Source: Pseudomonadota bacterium (GTDB lineage: Bacteria > Verrucomicrobiota > Verrucomicrobiia > Chthoniobacterales > UBA6821). From it: a DNA stretch of 10,943 nt. Below the pieces are notes generated by a model. The model made no database searches. It was not told where the DNA came from and saw nothing but the letters and a program-made list of their open reading frames with translations. Of the stretch, positions 5,586 through 10,943 are shown one piece after another; position 1 is the stretch's first letter; the number at the start of each line of letters is the position of its first letter. The DNA is taken from NCBI GenBank assembly GCA_009928265.1, contig RFPR01000065.1:1-10943 (forward strand). The letters are read 5' to 3'. A program made the translations under genes and the position numbers.

Positions 5586-5802
5586 TAAAATGCACATTTG
5601 GGCAAAAGCGCAGATGAAATAAACAGCAAAAATGCATTTGGGGGTGTGGCGTATTTGCAGTTTTGGTCAAGCGGCCAAGTTAGCAAATGGGCAAGTGCTC
5701 GGGCGTGCCAATGAGCAAATGGTCAATTGCTGAGAAATGGCAATCGGCAATTGTGCAAGTGTGCATTTGGTCAAATGGGCACTTGAATCGGCAGATGCCG
5801 CA
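5586..5802. promoter_or_regulatory. Putative partition centromere/operator (parS) and par-rep promoter region
   Basis: This AT-rich gap between the resolvase and parA carries imperfect repeats with the core CAAATGG(G/T)CA(A/C)(G/T)TG at 5684-5697, 5716-5729 and 5772-5785. Shorter related pieces (GCATTTGG, GAAATGGCAAT, CGGCAATTG) occur in between and in reverse near 5593 and 5633. CATTTG-GT-CAAATG at 5764-5777 forms a dyad. In type Ib systems the RHH protein binds an array like this just upstream of parA, which serves as centromere and operator. The repeats are visible; the binding is inferred. Confidence 0.65.
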
Positions 5803-6357
5803 TCAGGCCTGCGATTTGAGACGGGTGATGGTGTTGTGGTGGACGCGGTAGCGGCGGGCGATGGCACGGGCGCTCTCGCCGGCAGCCAGGGCGTTGAGCG
5901 CTTCGGTCTGCTGCTCAGGAGTGAGGAGGCGCCGGCGGCCGAGCGACCGGCCCTGTGCCTTGGCAATCCGCCGCCCCTCCGCCGCGCGGTTGACGATCCG
6001 GTGGCGCTCATCCTCGGCCAGCGCCGACAGCAGGGCCAGGATACCCTTGCCGATCGGGGTGGTGAGGTCGAGGTAGGGGCGGTCCAGCACCTTCACGGCC
6101 GCGTCCATGCGGTGGACCCGCGTCATGATGGCGATGCCGTCGAGCATCGAGCGCGTGGCGCGATCCCATTCGGCGATGACGAGCGTGCCGCCGGAGGGGA
6201 GGGCGGAGAGCGCTTTTTCCAGCTCGGGGCGGTTGTGGACGCTCTTGCCGGAGGCCTTCTCGCTGAAGATCTTGGTGCAGCCGGCAGTATTGAGCGCGGC
6301 GATCTGTCGGTCGAGGTTCTGCGACTGGGTGCTGACGCGGGCGTAGCCGATCAGCAT
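5803..6357 (-). CDS. Serine recombinase (resolvase)
   Basis: A 184-aa resolvase/invertase that should resolve plasmid multimers to monomers. The catalytic domain begins MLIGYARVST with Arg7 and nucleophile Ser9, followed by EWDRATRS (Asp65, Arg66, Arg69), TTPIGKGILALLSALAEDER and the long helix, then a C-terminal helix-turn-helix (AAGESARAIARRYRVHHNTITRL, about 158-180). All key residues and normal length are present, so it looks active. It starts at ATG 6357, 3 bp after the toxin stop codon, with AGGA about 11 nt upstream. It is the last gene of a parD-parE-resolvase operon. No transposase is nearby, so it is a plasmid resolvase rather than part of a visible transposon. Confidence 0.93.
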   Translation of the reverse strand: MLIGYARVSTQSQNLDRQIAALNTAGCTKIFSEKASGKSVHNRPELEKALSALPSGGTLVIAEWDRATRSMLDGIAIMTRVHRMDAAVKVLDRPYLDLTTPIGKGILALLSALAEDERHRIVNRAAEGRRIAKAQGRSLGRRRLLTPEQQTEALNALAAGESARAIARRYRVHHNTITRLKSQA

Positions 6358-6360
6358 GCC

Positions 6361-6636
6361 CTAACGGTCCTGACTGGTGTGGTAGACGTGGATGATCTCG
6401 GCGACGCCAGGACGAAGCCGGTAGACCAGTTTGAACGGCAGGTCGGCCAACACGAGATGTCGCGTCCCCTCGACCAGCCCTTTCTGGCCAAGCTTCGGGT
6501 TGGTGAGCAGGTGGGCGGTCAGGGCCTCGATCCGGTCCACCAGGCGCAGCGCTGCGGGCTCACCGTGCATCTGGCGTGCGAACACGACCTGCTGCTCGAG
6601 CTCGTCGAGGGCGATCGGGCTCCAGGAGAGGCGCAT
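6361..6636 (-). CDS. parE: ParE/RelE-family toxin
   Basis: The 91-aa protein has the ParE/RelE fold pattern. It starts with LSWSPIALDELEQQVVF and a helix, continues with LLTNPKLGQKG and the strand run GTRHLVLADLPFKLVYRL, and ends with the typical strand EIIHVYHTSQDR. ParE toxins act on DNA gyrase and RelE toxins cut mRNA; ParE is preferred because the antitoxin is of CopG/ParD type, but the target cannot be fixed from sequence. It lies 3 bp after the antitoxin gene. It should provide post-segregational killing for the plasmid. Confidence 0.88.
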   Translation of the reverse strand: MRLSWSPIALDELEQQVVFARQMHGEPAALRLVDRIEALTAHLLTNPKLGQKGLVEGTRHLVLADLPFKLVYRLRPGVAEIIHVYHTSQDR

Positions 6637-6639
6637 CGG

Positions 6640-6885
6640 TTAGTCGCCAGCCTTGGCTTTGGCACGCAACCGGGCCATCGCGTCGGCGTGCGGGACCATC
6701 TGGTCGGGATGCTCGTCGGCAAACTTCAAGGATGCCTGGATGGCTTGCGCCAGTTCGGCTTGGGTTGCGAGGTAGCTGCGCAGGGCTTCGTTGATGACCC
6801 ACGATTTGGGCCTGTCCAGCATCGCCGCGACTTTTTCCAGAGAGGCGGGAATATCGGTGGCGGGGCGAAAGGTAATTGTGTTCAC
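6640..6885 (-). CDS. parD: ParD/CopG-type RHH antitoxin
   Basis: The 81-aa protein has an N-terminal ribbon-helix-helix: strand TITFRPATDI, helix LEKVAAMLDR and second helix KSWVINEALRSYL. The charged C-terminal part (about 40-81) would wrap the toxin. The start is GTG at 6885; AAGGAAAG about 9-11 nt upstream is the ribosome binding site. As first gene it precedes the toxin by 3 bp, the normal order. The antitoxin, alone or with toxin, usually represses its own promoter; the dyad at 6902-6914 is a candidate operator. Confidence 0.88.
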   Translation of the reverse strand: MNTITFRPATDIPASLEKVAAMLDRPKSWVINEALRSYLATQAELAQAIQASLKFADEHPDQMVPHADAMARLRAKAKAGD

Positions 6886-7000
6886 GAATCAGACTTTCCT
6901 TATAATTGTATTATGGCGTAAGACATGCAACTTATCAAGTGCTGCAGAATAAGCGAAATTAGACGTGTTGGGGACGTCTTATTATGCGCCAGACTTTCGC
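6886..7000 (-). promoter_or_regulatory. Promoter/operator of the toxin-antitoxin-resolvase operon; possible res site
   Basis: On the minus strand TTGCAT and, 17 bp on, AATTAT form a fair promoter. The dyad ATAAT-TGT-ATTAT (6902-6914) overlaps its -10 region and could be the antitoxin operator. Further out are a spaced palindrome AGACGT/ACGTCT (6961-6979), the repeat CAGACTTTC at 6890 and 6990 (exactly 100 bp apart), and TATTATG at 6909 and 6980. Repeated dyads over about 110 bp upstream of a resolvase operon are what a res site would look like, but I cannot define subsites. Confidence 0.5.
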
Positions 7001-7131
7001 GCCAAGGGCATAGGGCTGGAAAGCGCCAATTGACCCAGTGGCTCACAAGTTAGGAGTTTAGCACCGCACGTTTGTACGGGCAGTCCTCGTGGTGATTGAG
7101 CTGACCAGGCCGCTGGCCATGCATGCAACAC

Positions 7132-7203
7132 TGTGTCACTTAAACTGACGCTATATAGGGCATCACTGTTATCAAGCCCACCACCCTATGGCAGTGTGAC
7201 ACA
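7132..7203 (+). promoter_or_regulatory. Upstream region of the fibre gene with an inverted repeat
   Basis: TGTGTCAC (7132-7139) and GTGACACA (7196-7203) form an inverted repeat whose second arm ends 2 bp before the start codon at 7206. TATATA at 7152-7157 is a possible -10 box, with no good -35. There is no clear Shine-Dalgarno, because the repeat arm occupies its place. A protein on the repeat, or the stem in mRNA, could control expression. The rest of 7001-7131 shows nothing notable. Confidence 0.4.
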
Positions 7204-7205
7204 AC

Positions 7206-8927
7206 ATGAATCAGTTCTTGAGCTTGTTTGGGTTGCGGTCGCTTACCATTGCGGCAGTGGCTCTTTCTGTATGGCAAATCCCCGCGCTCGCGTCGGCCCA
7301 AGACTGGGGGGAATATGCGATCATCAGCAACACGCTCAACGTCACGGAAACCCGTGTGTGCATCGGGTCAACCAACCGCAGCCTCGCCTGCCCAATTTAT
7401 ACACCTACGGTCAATAGCGCAGGACTGCTCACGGCGGCCAACGTGTCGGTCACGGGCAATCTCTCGGCCAATCGCTTCATTGGCGACGGCTCCGGCTTGA
7501 CCGGCGTCGTTGCCTCTAGCGGCGACCGCATTGCCAGCGGCACCACCAGCATGGTGGCGGTGAGCAGCAGCGGGTTTGTGAGCCTGACCCAATCCGGCGT
7601 GAATACGGCCTGGTTCGATCCGCAGCGGGGATTGGTGACGCTGGGGGTTTCGAGCACAGGGGCGATTAGTGGGACGGGAGGCTACTTTAGTGGCAGTTTA
7701 GGTATCGGCGTTACGAACCCGGCCTATCTAGCGAATTTCGTAGGAGGAACTGGGGGCGCCGAATCGACTCTCCTTGAACTTCGAAGCCTAGGGACCAATG
7801 CCGGGACGGGAACTAATATTAGGTTCACAAACTCCAATAACGTAGGATCTACGGTTCGAGCTGAAATAGCGAGTATTCGCGGATCAAGCGCAGATTCTAA
7901 TCTCATATTTCGGACGTCTATAGGCTCGGGGCCAATCGATCGAGTTACAATTGCAAGCGCGGGAAATGTCGGAATTGGTATTTCCACCCCCTCCGGCACC
8001 CTCCACGTTTCCGGCACCGCCCGCATCACCAGCTGGACAACCATCGCCGCCAACGTCACCCCAACCGCCCCCCTCGACGTCTACGGCACCATCTCCGCCA
8101 CCACCGTCCGCGCCAACACCTTCATCGGCGACGGCTCGGGACTTACCGGCGTCGTCGCCTCCAGCGGCGACCGCATTGCCAGCGGCACCACCAGCATGCT
8201 GGCGGTCTCGAACACCGGCTTCGTCAGCCTCACTCAATCCGGCGTCAATACGGCGTGGTTCGACCCGCAGCGCGGGCTGGTGACGTTGGGGGTTTCGAGC
8301 ACGGGGGCGATTAGTGGGACGGGTGGGTATTTTAGTGGGAGTGTGGGGATTGGGACGACGGCGCCTGGAGCCAGTTACAAACTGGACGTGGCTGGAGCCG
8401 GTAATTTTACATCATTTATCGATGTTGGAGGGACAGTGTTTGCCAACGGCGGAAACGGAGTTCGCATCACAAACAATGCCTATCTTAAGGCACCTTCATC
8501 CGATGTTATTGGGATTTACGATCGCACTGCGGGAGCTTTGGGTACCTTGATCGCAGGCAACGTCGGCATCGGTACCACTGCACCCAACGCCAAATTGGAT
8601 GTAGTAGGCGCCATCAGTGCCACGGCCTTGTACGTAACCAGCACCACCGGCACCGTGAGTGCGACCTTTGTGAATGCGAATACGATCAGCGCTACGAACA
8701 TCTACATCGGCGGAGTGGCCGTCGGCAACGCAACTCCCGATCGGATTGTCAGCGGCACCAGCAGCGTGATTGCCAACAGCAATAGGGGCGTGAGCGTGTC
8801 GACGCCGCTGGAGGTTTCTGGAAGCCTTACACTGGCTGCCACAGGTAGCGAAAACTGCACCACTAGCAACTATGGTACGCTGCGCTTTAACCCCACGACC
8901 AACCGGCTTGAGCTTTGTTACCCTTAG
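7206..8927 (+). CDS. Secreted repetitive fibre/adhesin-like protein, 573 aa
   Basis: The protein begins with a Sec signal peptide (hydrophobic core about 11-26, likely cleaved after ALASA-31). The rest is low-complexity Gly/Ser/Thr/Ala/Val with beta repeats. VGIG(T/I)(T/S)xP-type motifs occur near 166, 255, 380 and 453, each followed by LxVxGxxxA strands (268, 289, 393, 464, 535). Such motifs are common in phage tail fibres and large bacterial surface proteins. A 78-residue module FIGDGSGLTG...GIG occurs twice (91-168, 306-383), and DRIVSGTSSVIA (512-523) is a third partial copy. The C-terminus CTTSNYGTLRFNPTTNRLE with Cys551/Cys571 resembles a capping segment seen in this class. No intramolecular chaperone, anchor or membrane segment is seen. 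It is probably a trimeric-type surface or released fibre; the partner is unknown. Confidence 0.85.
   Translation: MNQFLSLFGLRSLTIAAVALSVWQIPALASAQDWGEYAIISNTLNVTETRVCIGSTNRSLACPIYTPTVNSAGLLTAANVSVTGNLSANRFIGDGSGLTGVVASSGDRIASGTTSMVAVSSSGFVSLTQSGVNTAWFDPQRGLVTLGVSSTGAISGTGGYFSGSLGIGVTNPAYLANFVGGTGGAESTLLELRSLGTNAGTGTNIRFTNSNNVGSTVRAEIASIRGSSADSNLIFRTSIGSGPIDRVTIASAGNVGIGISTPSGTLHVSGTARITSWTTIAANVTPTAPLDVYGTISATTVRANTFIGDGSGLTGVVASSGDRIASGTTSMLAVSNTGFVSLTQSGVNTAWFDPQRGLVTLGVSSTGAISGTGGYFSGSVGIGTTAPGASYKLDVAGAGNFTSFIDVGGTVFANGGNGVRITNNAYLKAPSSDVIGIYDRTAGALGTLIAGNVGIGTTAPNAKLDVVGAISATALYVTSTTGTVSATFVNANTISATNIYIGGVAVGNATPDRIVSGTSSVIANSNRGVSVSTPLEVSGSLTLAATGSENCTTSNYGTLRFNPTTNRLELCYP
7476..7709 (+). 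repeat. Intragenic module, copy A
   Basis: It encodes residues 91-168 of the fibre protein and matches copy B (8121-8354) with 4 amino-acid differences in 78 (V/L, S/N, S/T, L/V). The DNA differs at many third codon positions, so the duplication is old and protein sequence has been conserved. Confidence 0.9.
8121..8354 (+). repeat. Intragenic module, copy B
   Basis: It encodes residues 306-383 and lies exactly 645 bp downstream of copy A. Its 3' end is much more G-rich than copy A and holds the G-run cluster at 8288-8354. Confidence 0.9.
8288..8354 (+). other. G-run cluster, G-quadruplex candidate
   Basis: Eight runs of 3-5 G fall within 67 nt of the coding strand (8288, 8303, 8316, 8321, 8325, 8337, 8345, 8352), several with loops of 1-5 nt. 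This meets the usual pattern for quadruplex formation in mRNA and non-template DNA. It arises from Gly/Val codon choice, since copy A codes nearly the same residues with fewer runs. Confidence 0.5.
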
Positions 8928-9268
8928 CCTCATGATGCCGCAACAAACCTAGAACTCATCTGACGGCTGAACTTGCCGCACCAATACTGGCACGTGCAGC
9001 AGGATGTACCCCATCTGCGCAGCGCACGATTGCCTCATCCGTGTGCAAATAGATTGGTCTTGGCCTTTTCGGCATATGTTGTATTTGTTGGCTCGCAAAA
9101 ACCCACCCCGGGCTGTTGTGCGGGCCAACAACATTATAAACTTCAGTAGATTATCGCCGATGGTGTAGTTTCATTTGTGTTGAAGTGTCTAACGCCACCG
9201 AACCGCGATTACTAGAGATTAAGGAAAATATAACTTGCAGTTTTGAGTTCGGGAGCATAGAGAGCCGC
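8928..9268. other. Intergenic stretch between fibre gene and glycosyltransferase fragment
   Basis: No gene is recognised. TTGTTGGC (9085-9092) and GCCAACAA (9124-9131) form an 8-bp inverted repeat with a 31-nt loop. No T-run terminator is seen after the fibre gene. The glycosyltransferase frame is open back to a GTG at 9185, but that segment does not look like the family. Confidence 0.5.
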
Positions 9269-9910
9269 ATGCTTCGCAATCAAGACCGGACAAAACTCAA
9301 CGTCATTATGGATGGACGATTTAAGCTATCAAAAGGAAAGCCGTCGTCTCACCACATGCATTATGAGCGTTTTGGGGCAGGGTACACTAAAGCATTCTCG
9401 CACGTTACATTAATTGCTCGAGTCTTCCACTTAGAAGACGCGCTGGGCCTTCCGCTTGCTGGGCCTAAAGTGAGCGTCACAGCGTTACCGGAAATTCGAG
9501 GGTTATCCAGTTTAGTGCGTCGTGGTCGAGAAGTTATGAGCATATTCTGGCAGTTCTCACGAGATGAAGCCTATATTCTGAGGATACCAGGAATATTTCC
9601 AAGTCTGGCGTGGTTTACCCTTATAATTCGGCAAATTCCTTATGGAGTAGAAGTGGTTGCTGACCCAGCGGATAATTTTAGTCGAGGGGCGATGAAGCAC
9701 CCTTTTAGACCTCTTCTACGGGTATTAATGATCTATTTGACCCGAAGACAGTGCGCCATGGCACAAAGCACCGCTTATGTGACGGCAAGGTTATTGCAGA
9801 GACGTTACCCGCCAAATCCGGACCGTCCAACATTCAGCTACACGGATTTGAATGGCCCATGCGTGGGGGCAGTAGACGACCTTGGGACGCATAGAGCGCG
9901 GGACTGTTAA
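9269..9910 (+). pseudogene. Glycosyltransferase, N-terminal half only (truncated)
   Basis: The family match is the donor-independent N-terminal domain of a GT4-like exopolysaccharide glycosyltransferase. From the ATG at 9269, KLNVIMDGRF is the first strand, then YERFGAGYTKAFSHVTLIARVF, EAYILRIPGIFPSLAWF, IPYGVEVVADPADNFSRG, KHPFRPLLRVL and STAYVTARLLQRRYPP, ending at FSYTDL (about 9850). These genes normally continue for about 180 more residues containing the nucleotide-sugar site; here the frame runs into antisense of another gene and stops at 9910. ATG 9269 is chosen over GTG 9185 because it directly precedes the first strand. Base composition is more AT-rich than the backbone. It should be inactive as an enzyme. 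Confidence 0.8.
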
Positions 9911-10228
9911 AGCGACGATGCGACCGACAAAGCCGGCAAACGTGCTGTGCAAATGCAAGATTTCAGGTTTAAATGATACTAACTCCTCGCGCAGACGAAG
10001 AGCCAAAGCGCAGAGGGATCTAATATTTCGCCCCGTATGGCGGAAAGTGAGCGGGGCTGAAGCCGCAGTCAGCTCCGACTTTTGGCTATAGGGAACAAGG
10101 GCATGTATCATGTCAGGGTGGGAGGTTTGCTGCTGGGAGCGAATCAAGTAGTTCATAACGGTCGCAACGCCACCCTTAATTGTTTCAGCGACGTGCAAAA
10201 TTCTCGGCGACGGACAAGCCGGTGGCAC
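9791..10228 (-). pseudogene. Second glycosyltransferase, N-terminal fragment (truncated)
   Basis: From GTG 10228 the protein reads RILHVAETIKGGVATVMNYL (residues 9-28), with the glycine loop of GT4 enzymes, then FKPEILHLHSTFAGFVGRIVAL (86-107) and KVVYCPHAWA (116-125). These are the first half of a Glycos_transf_4 domain. Homology stops at residue 125 (about 9854), where the frame enters antisense of the first glycosyltransferase fragment and ends at 9791. The whole sugar-nucleotide-binding C-terminal domain is missing, so it should be inactive. It is divergent from the pyruvyl-transferase fragment, an arrangement that looks like an intact piece of a polysaccharide locus. Confidence 0.8.
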
Positions 10229-10353
10229 AATATGGGCCGTGCTGGCTACAAACGTGTCAGAAGCCGTTTTACCGCTGCTAAAATGAACGTGGAGACCAGC
10301 AATCTTTACCGAGCTCTAATTGCCAACCGGCCGCAATCAGAAAAAACCAGCCT
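10229..10353. promoter_or_regulatory. Divergent intergenic region of polysaccharide fragment
   Basis: This 125-bp AT-rich gap separates the divergent starts of the second glycosyltransferase fragment and the pyruvyl-transferase fragment. It probably holds, or held, their two promoters. No clear -35/-10 pair or good ribosome binding site was identified on either side. Confidence 0.4.
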
Positions 10354-10617
10354 ATGATTATACTTTTGCATTGTTACAGCCGAGCCAATCGGGGTGATGG
10401 ATTGCTCGTTGATCTGGCTCTGAAAGCCATTCGACAAGCTCTTGGCGAGATGCCTGTAGCAATAATGGCAACTGACGCACGCTCTTTCTCCGATCAACCT
10501 CGAGTTTACCAGATGCCCGGACCCGTAGGAAATACCGCTCAAAGCGGTCTTACGCATGGAGGTCTATGGTCGGGGCATTGTTGGTTTTGGGAAGAGCCAC
10601 GCAACAGGGCGTTATGA
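10354..10617 (+). pseudogene. Polysaccharide pyruvyl transferase-like, N-terminal fragment (broken)
   Basis: The first 55 residues carry the start typical of the WcaK/polysaccharide pyruvyl transferase family: MIILLHCYSRANRGDGLLVD, a helix KAIRQALGE, then VAIMATDARSF. After about 10515 the frame loses resemblance. Another forward frame reads SMVGALLVLGRATQQ at about 10570-10610, which would fit the next helix, so a frameshift is likely in 10515-10565. The GGGY loop and the rest of a roughly 350-residue enzyme are missing. It should be inactive. Family members add pyruvate ketals to exopolysaccharides. Confidence 0.65.
10534..10548. repeat. Short perfect hairpin
   Basis: ACCGCT and AGCGGT flank a 3-nt loop. 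It falls in the interval where the pyruvyl-transferase fragment appears to change frame, so it could mark the lesion or be chance. Confidence 0.35.
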
Positions 10618-10844
10618 CTGTTGACGGGCAAAAAATGCAAGGCTCGTGGCGAGAAATCATAAAATACAGAAATCACAAAATGGCGGAAATTGCAAGGAGT
10701 TCAGGAGGGCTACAATTGTAGTGAGAGTTTCGATTGGGTATATCGAGGTAGCTTGCTGGACGGACGATGAGTGTCGCTTAGCCTTCGGGTGTTGGTTGGG
10801 AGTAGGTGATGCCTTTACGACGATAGACGTCAACAAAATTGGTG
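10618..10844. other. Gene-free stretch with a short direct repeat
   Basis: No recognisable gene. AGAAATCATAAAAT (10652-10665) and AGAAATCACAAAAT (10668-10681) are 14-bp direct repeats with one mismatch, 16 bp apart, and TGCAAGG occurs on both sides. An open frame at 10646-10894 lacks a ribosome binding site and family resemblance. This stretch joins the polysaccharide fragments back to the 74-aa gene across the circle. Confidence 0.45.
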
Positions 10845-10943
10845 CCAGACGATGGCAAGCCCCACCTAGCGGCAGGGCTTGGCCGTCATGGTAGGCGCGG
10901 CGCGATAACCGCGAGCGCCCGCAGGCAGTCGCCGATCAGGCTC
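10845..10943. repeat. Terminal direct repeat (circular overlap), copy 2
   Basis: Exact copy of bases 1-99. It carries the 3' end of the 74-aa minus-strand gene at 42-266 a second time, so that gene should not be counted as duplicated. Confidence 0.9.

Noticed and set aside
5737..6921. 394-aa open frame on the plus strand
   Set aside because: It is antisense to the resolvase, toxin and antitoxin genes, which have clear motifs, operon spacing and start signals; long antisense frames are expected in GC-rich DNA.
3270..7161. Shared 11-mer CTATATAGGGC at 3270-3280 and 7151-7161
   Set aside because: Exact 11-mers are expected to recur several times by chance in 10.8 kb; no further similarity surrounds them.
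7560..7574. Iteron-like GTGAGCAGCAGCGGG inside the fibre gene
   Set aside because: It lacks two bases of the iteron, encodes a normal VSSSG segment and is isolated, so it is probably chance.
8496..8933. 145-aa minus-strand open frame in the fibre gene
   Set aside because: Antisense to the repeat-encoding gene; its apparent regularity mirrors the sense-strand repeats.
10306..10557. 83-aa minus-strand open frame
   Set aside because: Antisense to the pyruvyl-transferase fragment, which has the recognisable NRGDGLLVD motif on the plus strand.

Overview
This window looks like a complete small circular plasmid written out linearly. The first 99 bases (1-99) recur exactly as the last 99 (10845-10943), so the circle is about 10,844 bp. 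The replication, partition, resolvase and toxin-antitoxin genes form a classic plasmid backbone. RepA-family replication protein, type Ib partition and fairly high GC in the backbone suggest a proteobacterial host, most likely an alphaproteobacterium. That host call is inference from family resemblance only. No relaxase, mobilisation, conjugation, resistance or transposase gene was seen.

Layout. 42-1169 (minus strand) holds three small genes: a 74-aa unknown protein, a 69-aa unknown protein and a stand-alone PD-(D/E)XK-like nuclease-fold protein. The last two look co-transcribed and end in a strong UUCG-loop terminator. 1281-1634 (plus) is a 117-aa unknown helical protein. 1635-2172 has no protein gene but holds a 15-bp hairpin, then a promoter-like element followed about 65 bp later by an intrinsic terminator. 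This could be a short RNA or an attenuated leader. 2173-2916 (plus) carries an integrase-type N-terminal domain joined to an unrelated acidic C-terminus, with no recombinase catalytic domain.

2917-3520 is the replication origin: an AT-rich block with five TTCTG repeats, then seven 17-bp iterons with helically phased spacing and a near-consensus DnaA box. The operon parA - small RHH parB - repA (5570 to 3513, minus) runs toward the origin, with overlapping genes. Upstream of parA lies a repeat-rich, AT-rich region, the expected place for a type Ib centromere/operator. Next comes a compact minus-strand operon of parD-like antitoxin, parE-like toxin and serine resolvase (6885 to 5803), 3 bp between genes. 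Together these give copy control, segregation, multimer resolution and post-segregational killing.

7206-8927 (plus) is the main cargo: a secreted, repetitive, fibre/adhesin-like protein with two copies of a 78-residue module. 9269-10617 contains the 5' parts of three surface-polysaccharide genes, none complete. Two glycosyltransferase N-terminal halves are fused tail to tail within about 6 bp, and one of them is divergent from the start of a pyruvyl-transferase-like gene. This looks like captured and eroded chromosomal DNA. 10618-10844 has no recognisable gene.
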